64,000 nt of DNA from Lotus japonicus. Taxonomy: Eukaryota > Streptophyta > Magnoliopsida > Fabales > Fabaceae. The position numbers were made by a program, and so were the translations under genes. The notes beneath the pieces are model-generated. The model was not told the origin of the DNA. It saw only the letters and a list, made by a program, of their open reading frames with translations, and did no database searches. The stretch spans positions 23,189,802 through 23,253,801 of the forward strand of contig NC_080041.1 of NCBI RefSeq assembly GCF_012489685.1, read 5' to 3'. Below, piece after piece: positions 1 to 8,649 of this stretch (position 1 is the first letter of the stretch; the number at the start of each line of letters is the position of its first letter).

Positions 1-1007
1 AGATCAAAATAGTGTTTTATTCGGATTAAAAGTGACCCAGATATGTTCCCTTCTTCTTAGTGAGAAGAAGGATTTGAATATTTGATGATAAAATATTAAA
101 AAAATATTATTATGTCATGTTATCATCATGAGTAACAACCTGGATTTAAAAGTGGAACGTGATTACAAAAGCCATTATCCTTGGAATCCTCTCTTTTATC
201 CACTCATCATATTCTGTTAGTAAGAAGAAAAATTTAATTGATCCTAGAGGTAATGCCCAAAACCAATTGAAAAAGGGACCAAATCTTTATCTCCTCCCTT
301 CCCAAATTCAGTGCAAATATATATATATATATATTTTTCTTTTAATATATCTTGTGGAATTTATTTGGAATAGATTTTACATAAGTTTTTGATAAAATTA
401 CTTTGTATCCACTTTAATGATACCAGAAATTTATTATTATGCAATTTTGGTGTAACGGTGCAAATTTGCATAAAATCATCTGATTGATTCATATATGATT
501 GAATATGTGGAGAACTTTGTTAGATATATACTCTTCTATTATCCTTTTTTAATTGATTTGTGAAATTATATATTTATGGCATGAGATTTGAAATACCAAT
601 CTATTTATTTAACCATTGTGATATTTTGTTATTTCTTTCCTAATTAAGGTGGAAATTAAATATAAATTCATTAACTCACATTCTTATGATTAAATTTTGT
701 TATGTATGTCATGTTGGAAAATATAAAATTCTCTTATATCCTTTTATTTGTAAAATGAAAATATATAGTAATTCTATAAATTATTATATTCTAGGCTTAT
801 AGACCTTAAAATTATAAGGAAAGTTCCTTAATTTACTAGCAATTTTATATTATAGATTATAATCTATTTTCTAGTATACACTTTTTGGGACTAAGTTCTT
901 TTAGGTCATTCTAAAATTAAAGCCAATAATTCTTGATCATTTTTTTAACTTATGCTTTATACAAACTCTTATCTGATTATAAGCATTATATTTTGTGTGA
1001 TTGTGAT

Positions 1008-1404
1008 CTCACCTATCGTGAGCACAGTTGTGCAAAATTTTGTGAAAATTATGTAATCTAAATTTCTTCAATAATTTAGATGAAATTCTATGTGTATTTA
1101 CATTAATGATAATTTACCCTATCGGTATGTTGTTATTAGTGTAACTTGTGGTTTATGTAATGTATTATTTATTGTAAACTTATGTCAATCAATTCAAATG
1201 TCCTATTGGTATTAGAATATCTCTGTGACAAACTATTATATACATTACATTAATTGGGCAATATATATATATTTTAATATAATCCAATTATTCTTAAAAA
1301 TTTGCATTGCCTATCGCTATGCAAATTTATACTAAATAAAATTGTTCATTGGAATAAATTATAAATTATTTTTATGTAAGTAATGGACATGCCCTATCGG
1401 CATG
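1008..1404. repeat. Cluster of hairpins with invariant CTATC loop
   Basis: Stems differ but the loop is fixed: CTCAC-CTATC-GTGAG (1008-1022), TACC-CTATC-GGTA (1115-1127), a mutated CTATT copy near 1203, a 10-bp perfect outer stem AAATTTGCAT/ATGCAAATTT plus GC/GC around CTATC (1298-1328), and CATGCC-CTATC-GGCATG (1388-1404). Most stems continue outward with mismatches or small bulges. Loops lie at 1013, 1119, 1203, 1311 and 1394, so alternate copies are about 190 nt apart. Function unknown. Confidence 0.8.
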
Positions 1405-2758
1405 ACATTGCTTGACAATAGTTTTGGATATTAATTTTAAATACTTAAAATATCTTTTATATATTTTTTAATTTAACTGTTTTCTCTATCAAGTGGGAGA
1501 AACTGATTTATCATAATATTATTTTCTCAAGAAAATAAAATATGCAATGTCTCTCACTTAATTAGTTGTACAGTTAATTGAATATGAGAAGCCACTACAC
1601 TTATGTTTAATATAATGCTATATATCAATTTATCATCGGACCTATATTGAGGATATCATTAAGTCTCTTTGAGAATATTGTAATATAATAAACTTCATAT
1701 GATTGTCTTATACAATTGATAATCAATTATTCTTGTTAAGAGAATATGACAAACTCTCAATTTTATACCATTATTCTTTGTCCTTTTTTTATGGTATGTT
1801 ATCTTTAATACTCTGGGATATACATATAAATTCTAAATTAGGAGTTAGAGACTGTTTTTTATCCTCAATAGTGATTAATTATAGGTCTCATATGCTTCCG
1901 CTGTTATTATTGACAATCCATCAACTTTCTATGTTCAAGTGGGTATACTTGTTTTCATATTATAGCACTTGAAATTTTGAGTGATATTTGCAAGCGATCC
2001 CATATTCTGTTTAAAATATTATGGATCTTATTTTCACTCCTTTGTGTATAAACTATGGGTTGCTTCATTCATAAAATATTTTAATGATTTTAAGTGTGAA
2101 TAAATAAGGAGATTGTTTGGTAAAATGTGTCAAATAAGCACTTAAAATCTCCTAATTCTATATGCAGAGTATGTAGTTACTTGTGTAAATAGAAATCTTA
2201 TAAGACTTTGTGGCTGATAAATTCCATATATTGGCTCCATTTTGTGAATTCTATTATGTAACCACTTCTCTTAAAACTCTACACTATTCTATTTCTCTCT
2301 AATTTATTTATTCTTGAAGAGAGAAAGATTGTGAGTTTCACACTCACGCAAATTCTTTTCCACATAGTCATGATCCCACTATTAAATATTATACCATTGG
2401 AGTATTTTATACTAGTTAGCTCTAGTGGGAAATTCTAATTTTACCATGGTATATTGGATTAGTGGGAGTGTGCACACATTGTTTTGTCTCGAGACATATT
2501 GATATATTGATACCATATACTCTTGTGTGCACTTCTATGTTAATATGGTATATTCTTAGAGCTATTTTGTTGTCATATATTCTTATGCGCGCTTAAATGA
2601 TCATATGACATGCTCTTGGAGACTTTGGTACTCAGTCTCATTCTTTGGGTTATTCCGTTGGTAACAACACATTTGGCATGCAATTTAATGTGTTTCTCTT
2701 AACCAACATTTCACATTCTCTATGGTAAAACATAAGTGTCTTAGATGTATAGTATCAC

Positions 2759-2773
2759 TACTCCTATCGAGTA
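2759..2773. repeat. CTATC-loop hairpin
   Basis: TACTC-CTATC-GAGTA; beyond a one-base bulge, ATCA/TGAT continues the stem. Same loop as the 1.0-1.4 kb cluster, different stem. Confidence 0.75.
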
Positions 2774-3345
2774 TGATTTCTTGCATTTTTAAGGTACTTA
2801 ATCTTAATTAGACCATTAATTATAAGTGTTTGCTCATTATTGACATTTTATTCTTTATTAGTTCAAGACACACTTTGTCTAAATAAGTTTCCATTATCCA
2901 TGTTATTATTAAACTCTTTTACCATGGACTTATGGTCACTTGTTTAGAAAACCTTGAATTAATTATGTCAAATTCTTTTGAGCATATTCTCTTTAGCCCA
3001 CATGTAATCACTCTTTTGGCTATTAAGATCACTTAGACTTATGTGGAATTTATACTTGCCCTTGTGATATATTTTCTCTCAAAACAATAATTCTATGCAT
3101 TCAAAACACTTGTTTGCTAGAGAGAAAAGAAATTCTAAAATTTCGGACTCTAAGTGAGTACATTAATCCACTGATTAAAGACTTTATTCTTGGAGCCTGT
3201 CTAAACCATATAAATTGATAAGGTCAGTGGGAGTCTGAAAACATAGCATTTTAAGATGCTTGGGCCATTCTTTGGAATTGCATGTTTATCTAAATTCTAT
3301 AATGTCTTTCCACATCCATCATTCTTTTATGAAATATGAGTCTCT

Positions 3346-3395
3346 TATCCCTATCGGATATTCTTAACACACACGACACATATCCCTATCGGATA
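3346..3395. repeat. Two adjacent CTATC-loop hairpins
   Basis: TATCC-CTATC-GGATA occurs at 3346-3360 and again at 3381-3395. The second extends outward into a longer imperfect inverted repeat, with TTAACACA on the left and its complement in the right flank. Confidence 0.75.
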
Positions 3396-3514
3396 CTATC
3401 TTCTCTTGTGTTAAAGCTTATATTTTCTTGCTTTTGGTGGATTTGCGTTTTGTCCATTATTGATATCCTACTCTTAATAATTCTTGCATTTCTGTTAATT
3501 GACTAATGCTATCC

Positions 3515-3525
3515 AAGTGGGAGAT
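3515..3525 (+). other. Polypurine tract of LTR retrotransposon
   Basis: aagtgggagat immediately precedes the LTR start TGTTGG. In LTR elements this tract primes plus-strand DNA synthesis. Confidence 0.6.
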
Positions 3526-3921
3526 TGTTGGATATTTTATGGATTAGCATTAATCATTTAATTAGAATGTGTAATTCTTGAATTATTAATATATCAATTA
3601 TTAGAAATTAATATTAATTATAACGCTTAACCACTTGATGGATATTACTATTGGGCTTTTCTGATGAGTAACCTGTAATGGGTTGGGTTATTTATTTAAG
3701 CCCAGTGAGAAGCCCCCTGCTCTCATCTGATAGGTTATAAACTTGTCTCCCCATTAGATAGTTAACTTAATCTACTCTACAGACTTATCAGAATAGAGAG
3801 CAGTTTTTCTCACATGCATCACCTAGGCTCAAAACACAAAAGGACTGTTTCTTCGCTCATATCAGGTACGCAAATTATATATGTATAGATTATTGAACAT
3901 GTTATAATGCTTGTATCTACA
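3526..3921 (+). mobile_element. 3' LTR of copia-like element
   Basis: Starts TGTTGG after a PPT. The right border is placed at ...tctaca (3921) because the next bases are homologous to a LINE RNase H reading frame. No partner LTR is in the window, so the right border and the target duplication are unproven. Confidence 0.45.
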
Positions 3922-3928
3922 TCCTATC

Positions 3929-4186
3929 TAGGCTACCCTTATAAATTTCCTGCAGAGAAGCCATATAGGATTTGTGAGCCGCTTGCCCATTGACAACACG
4001 AACAACAACCTCAGAATCAGACTCCATATCAACCTTCGAAATCCACGCTCCCTAGCCACTAACAATCCTTTCTTAATGCCCATGGCCTCGGCAAAATGCA
4101 GCCCCAAATTGGAATCACTGAACAGGGACGCGGCAAGGCACACCTCCCCCTCAAAATATCGAATTACAATCCCATTCTTCCATTGA
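3929..4186 (-). pseudogene. RNase H domain remnant of a LINE-type retrotransposon
   Basis: Read on the minus strand, the first part gives CLAASLFSDSNLG, HFAEAMGIKKGLLVARERGF and the second, in another frame, DMESDSEVVVRVVNGQ. This is the pattern of the RNase H-like domain common at the end of plant non-LTR retrotransposon proteins: a glutamate in the 'AEA' helix and an aspartate in 'ESDS' are the expected acidic residues. The frame changes between GFRR and DMESD, as if one base of a valine codon had been lost, so the reading frame is broken. Only about 85 codons of the domain survive; there is no reverse transcriptase upstream. The left end abuts the LTR element, which may have inserted here. 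A host RNase H-like gene is less likely given the surroundings. Confidence 0.65.
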
Positions 4187-4454
4187 TTATAATGTGATAA
4201 AAGAATGAAATTTAATTGAATTTGAATACAATTTAACTACATGTGTATATTTTTTTGACACCAACTACATGTTTATTTATTAAAACATTATAAACCAAAA
4301 TTTTCTTTCATAACTATAATTGATATAACCAATGATTTAAAACTCGGTCTGAACTAGTCTCTGTCGGTCCGGCTTGATCAGTACTCAATCACATTATTGG
4401 TTCGAGTTTGTCAGCTAATCAAATATGTTATTAAACTGACGACACTACTAGAAA

Positions 4455-4957
4455 TTCGCTGTTTAGCGACAGATTTAGCGACCGAAATATTTCAGTCACT
4501 AATAGCGACCGACTTTGCGACGGAATCCATGATATTTTGGTCAAACTCTGAGTTTGACTTACGAGCGACCGAATTAGCGACCGAAATTTTCGTCGCTAAA
4601 AAGTAAAATAAACATAATAAAGTAAAGTAGCGACTGAATTAGCGACAGATTATTTAGCGACCGACATATCCGTCGCTAGTAGCAACCGATTTACCAACGG
4701 AAATATTAGCGACTGAAATTTCCGTCGCTAAAGAAGTAGAATAAAACTAACAATGCAAAGTTGAGACCAATTTAGTGACCGAAATGATATCGACCGAAAT
4801 TTTCGTCGCTAAAACGTAGAATAGAAATACCAATGCAAAGTAGCGACCAATTTAGCGACCGAAATTTCCGTCGCTAAGAAGTAGAATTAAAATAACAAAG
4901 CAAAATAGCGACCGATTTAGCGACAGATATGTTAGCGACCGCTATATCCGTCGCTAT
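4455..4957. repeat. CACTA subterminal repeats (tagcgaccga / ccgtcgcta)
   Basis: About a dozen degenerate copies of agcgaccga(a)ttt and its complement ccgtcgcta are packed into roughly 500 bp. They end where an expressed-gene-like sequence begins at about 4960. Confidence 0.75.
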
Positions 4958-6382
4958 TCTATGAAAAACACCTCTCGATTCTCTCTCTCACGAAACCCTA
5001 CCGCCGCTGTAACGAGCTCGACCTTGTGGAGGAGATCGTCGTCGCTCCTACCGATCTCGCACTCACTCCTCTCTTTGATTTCACACCTCCGTCGAGACGT
5101 CTCTGTTCGCGACCACCATACTCTCTATGGCATCGTCCTTCGTCTTGTCGTTCTCCGTGGCGTCGTCTTCATCGTACCACTGCTCTACATCACGCCGTTC
5201 TTTATCATGCCGTTACCATTCTCCGTCGTTGTATCTTGTATGCATTTTTTGCTCTCTCTCTATCTCTCGCTCTCTGACAGGTTCTCTTTATTTCTTTGTT
5301 AGGGTTTCAAGTGAGCAATGTCGAAGATGCTCCGAGTGAGGGCAAGTTTGGCACGTCCTCTTCAATCTGGGTCTTTACTACTTTATTTGTCTGATCATAT
5401 TCTTTTTTTGAGAGGTAATTTTTCACTTTCAGCAATGTTTTATATACTTATTTACACAAGATCTGTTGTTAAATGTTTGAGTTTGTTGAATGGGCTTCTA
5501 ATTGAATTTAGTGATTAAAGTAATTGAGGCTTTGGCTTACTATTTTCCAACTGGTTAAGACTCAAGTTTGTTTTTTCAGCTTTGTTGTAATCTTTTCAAG
5601 GTTAATGAAAATGGCATACCCTGGAATAATACATGAACCCCTGCCTTTCATTTTTCTTTTTTTTAGTTTTCATGTAAAAAGAGAAGAAGAAAAAAGCATG
5701 ACGTGGATTCATGCATAGACTATTGACCTCTACAAGTTTTCTGGAGGAGTATGCTTCTGATTCGAGGCCCCAGAGTAAGAGAGCTACCCAACTAAGATAA
5801 GTTGGGATATGCAGTTATGAGAAGTTTGTATTAGCTTTAACTTATGGTAGTATTGCAACTGATATAAGTACTTAATTTAGCTCGGCATTTGTCTCTTGAA
5901 ACTTTTGTTTCGGTGCATGGGATATCTCGAGTTTCCATTAGTCTCACTACCCTTCTTTAGTTTGGCTTTACTCCTACATTTCCACTATTGATAGCACATT
6001 GAGAATTTGGAAAGCTCCTTAATTTAGCAATGTATTGTCTAACTGACATGTTTCCTTATTGTAATAGAAGAAACCCCAATTCTTATGTGTATTTTAGTAC
6101 TCCGGGAAGTATTTGCCCAAAGATTGCGTTATAAACACTTCCCTAGGTGACTGATTGCTACTAGCTAGTCTCTAATATCTCCAAGTGCAAGTAGTACAGG
6201 TTCACTTTTGAGTTTTTATTTGTCTATCCCATAGTTTTAGATATTTTCTCAATCTCCTTTAACCACAATTCTGTTGCTTTAGGATCAGATGGTTTATGCA
6301 CTCTTCTGATAACTTGAGTGGTGGCAGTAGCCATGTCCCTTGCAATAATTAATGAAGCATATATACTTGTTTTTATATTCAG
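4958..6382 (+). other. Captured gene-like sequence, no firm product
   Basis: CT-rich, 5'UTR-like sequence (4975-5290) is followed by an exon-like frame around 5316-5385 containing EDAPSEGKFGT, then intron-like AT-rich sequence. It probably belongs to the kinase fragment that follows, but I cannot prove this. Short ORFs here overlap in several frames and have no recognisable domains. Confidence 0.35.
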
Positions 6383-6617
6383 GTTCAAGGAATGGGACAT
6401 TGGGCTGGGATTTGAGGGTTCATATAGCTCTTTAGGTGTAGCAAGAGACATTGAGTATCTTCATGATGGGGTAAGGTACAATGTGATCTGCACTGAGATA
6501 ATTTTGTTGTCTTCATCTAGTAATGATTGTATATATTGTCAATTCAGGAAGTTCCTCCTGTAATCCATCGAGATATCAAATCTTCCAATATTCTTTTGGA
6601 TCAGTCCATACGAGCTG
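6383..6617 (+). pseudogene. Receptor-like kinase fragment (CRLK-type), two exons
   Basis: Exon A (6383-6470) follows a tatattcag acceptor and encodes ...GVARDIEYLHDG. Exon B (6548-6617) follows attcag and encodes EVPPVIHRDIKSSNILLDQ, ending at a gtaagc donor. HRDIKSSN is the kinase catalytic loop: D is the catalytic base, and K and N are the other loop residues. The flanking IEYLHDG and VPPVIHRDIKS resemble plant calcium/calmodulin-regulated receptor-like kinases (CRLK1/2); that family call is from memory. The glycine loop, the DFG motif and the C-lobe are absent, and the segment before GVARD is altered relative to the usual 'RVQIALD' context. It is an exon fragment inside the CACTA element and cannot make an active kinase. 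Confidence 0.7.
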
Positions 6618-6983
6618 GTAAGCTCTCTCCCTCTACTAGCCTTACTAAAGATATTGGATTTGATAATATTTTATTTGGGTGATATTCCATATGGAGTGGT
6701 ATCTCATTAATTACATGGGACAAGCAAGATCTGTTGGAAAGGAAGATATCAGAGCAATTACAAGGGACGCTCTTCGGTAATTGATTGAAACTTCAATGAT
6801 TAGTTTCAGTGTGCTCATACTTGAAATTATACTGGAAATAACTTTTTTTAGCAGTATATAAAATTTGTTCTTCTGCCATGTATCAGTCGCTGAAGCTTCT
6901 ATTGGATTTGTTGTTTCAGTATCTTCACAATATACAAGTAGAGAAACTTCTGTCATTTCTGTAGTAGTGTTTCTAATTTCTAG

Positions 6984-7290
6984 CACTACAAAAAAAATGG
7001 CATTTTGCGGCGGTTGTCAGGACGTTTCGCGGCGGTTTAAACCGCCGCAGAAAGCTTCTCACGGCGGTTTGCAAACCGTCGCAGTTACTAGCGTCGCAAG
7101 GCGTTCTGCGGCGGTTAGAGGCAACCGCTGGAATAGCCGCCGCAAAATGCATCTAGCGAATTGCGGCGGTTCAAACCGCCGCAAGATACTTTTTCTTGAT
7201 GGAATTCCTGATGCGATAGACGGCGGTTACAACCGCCGCAGTGGTGTCCATATTTGCGGCGGTTTAAAACGGCCGCAAGTAGTGAATTTA
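6984..7290 (+). mobile_element. Left end of a second CACTA element
   Basis: CACTACAAAAAAAATGGC opens a block rich in gcggcggtttaaaccgccgca, tandem and inverted, typical of CACTA termini. It starts 15 bp after the tentative right end of the preceding CACTA. No matching 3' end (...TTTTTTTTGTAGTG) was found in the window, so its extent is unknown. It may include the exon fragments at 7.7-8.5 kb. Confidence 0.65.
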
Positions 7291-7747
7291 ATTAAAAAAA
7301 ATATTTTTCTTAAATTTTTACACCTCCAGTTCTTTTGATCACCTCCAGTAACTAAATTAATTTACATGTTACATCTCAAGCATCTTAGAACTAGAGTATG
7401 TAGTAAAACATCTAAGGAAGCACCAAAATTAGTTTGAAGGAAAGCAAGTTTTGTCATATCTACCTGATAATTAAAAACATATAAGCAGAGATATAAAGAG
7501 AGTTTATAACAATCAGTGAAGAGTGCAAAGTTTCGAAGCAGCATTACCACTCATATCCAGGATTTGTAGCTCAGGCAGTGCTTCAAAACAGCCTGAAACA
7601 TAATGACTTTTGTTCACTTCATATTTTTTTACAAGAAATGAAGATGAAACATGAAGTGCACAAAACAACAGGTCAAGTGACACGAAAGCTCATTAGCCAT
7701 TATGATTTCATTTTAAAACCTAAACAGAAAGAGATCAACAATGATAC
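7291..7747. other. Intergenic or transposon interior, nothing recognised
   Basis: Contains a tandem 'cacctccagt' pair near 7320-7350 and AT-rich sequence. No coding signal found. Confidence 0.4.
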
Positions 7748-7819
7748 CTTGAAAAGACGGCCAAGAAATCCAGCATCAATGACTTCAACAGAGTGCATAT
7801 GTCTGATGTGGAACAAATC
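7748..7819 (-). pseudogene. Unrecognised captured exon
   Basis: A 24-codon open stretch (DLFHIRHMHSVEVIDAGFLG...) lies between a good acceptor (ttaatag) and a donor (gtatcattg) on the minus strand. I do not recognise the protein. It shares strand with the malic-enzyme-like exon 600 bp away, but need not come from the same gene. Confidence 0.4.
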
Positions 7820-8397
7820 CTATTAAAAAAGTTAAGGCAAATTAGATTATCAAGCATGCCCAATTGATTAGGGAACATTTTAAACATGTTCATCTTCTTA
7901 CATATGTTCTTTAAACAAAACAATCAACAAGGAAATGCAAGGAGGCTCTACAAAGTTTAAGGAAAGCAATAGTTAGACCTTTCCTCCATATCTGGCCACA
8001 CCTTAATCAACAATGAAAAGCTAATTTTATAAGCTATAACATACCTTACTTGCTAGAGCTAGTTTTCTCCAATTTTCTCCAATTTAAGACATTTCTTATT
8101 AAGAATGAGACTGATGCTCCAATAACAATCAGGGGATTTGGTGGCTAAAATTCCATGTCTCCAAGAGCTGATATTTTAAGAAATGAGAGGAATTCAGATT
8201 CATGAAAATGCACAACAAACTTATTTCGATTTCTAACTGTGCAGGTATCTACATTGTATGACATCCCCCTCTTTAAGGAATGAAATGCAAATTGTCTTAG
8301 TCAACCACCAATCTAAAAATTTATCTCAAAATAACCAGAATCGGGCACCAAAATTAGGGAAGGGGAATAATTGATTGTACAAAATGAACTCACTTAC

Positions 8398-8506
8398 ATT
8401 TTGATGAGTAGACTTACAAAGTACCTCATTAATGGTAGCCTCAACCACTTCTTGAATGAAAGTTCTCCCTTGTCTTGATGTTCCAATCCAACTGCTGCCA
8501 TATTGT
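8398..8506 (-). pseudogene. NADP-malic enzyme-like exon fragment
   Basis: On the minus strand, after a cgcgcacag acceptor, the frame reads SSWIGTSRQGRTFIQEVVEA followed by NE. Plant NADP-malic enzymes have a segment close to 'LIGTSGxGxTFTKEVVEAM..NE' in the C-terminal part of the Rossmann domain, and the pattern IGTS-x-GRTF-xx-EVVEA fits it. This is family knowledge from memory. A GAG|gtactt donor after NE and a second donor at gtaagtg are both possible. Neighbouring exons of malic enzyme are missing, so this is an isolated fragment, probably carried by the CACTA element beginning at 6984. Confidence 0.5.
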
Positions 8507-8649
8507 AATCTGTGCGCGTGAGGGAAAGAGAGAGAGATCATACAATAATAGCGCCTCAAGTTCCTTATCCAGTTCATGTACAATTGCTTGTTATCAAGCT
8601 TTAGAAATTTGCACAAAACATGCAGCAAATTAATTTAAATTCCAGAACA

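Larger units (their letters stand above)
1..3525 (+). mobile_element. Non-coding interior of a copia-like LTR element (left end outside window)
   Basis: AT-rich sequence without a convincing reading frame; the few ORFs are short and resemble nothing I know. It is assigned to an LTR retrotransposon because it runs into a purine tract (aagtgggagat, 3515-3525) followed directly by TGTTGG, the usual junction between interior and 3' LTR. No PBS or left LTR is seen, so the element starts before the window or is truncated. The interior contains at least seven hairpins with the same CTATC loop (1008-3395), and ctatc(c)aagtgggaga occurs both at 1486 and at the PPT. A non-autonomous, LARD-like element is an inference. 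Confidence 0.5.
4443..6969 (+). mobile_element. CACTA transposon with captured kinase exons (right end tentative)
   Basis: Left end CACTACTAGAAATTCGC, then about 500 bp of short repeats of the type agcgaccgaaatttccgtcgcta in both orientations (4455-4957). CACTA/En-Spm elements bear such subterminal transposase-binding repeats. The right end is tentatively 6969: the sequence there, read backwards, is CACTACTACAGAAATGAC, which matches the left TIR with a two-base gap. The flanking 3-bp duplication is not evident and no right subterminal repeats are seen, so the right border could be wrong. No transposase is present; the interior holds host gene fragments. Confidence 0.55.

Noticed and set aside
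1703..1972. 89-codon ORF inside the first element
   Set aside because: AT-rich chance frame with no similarity to gag or pol.
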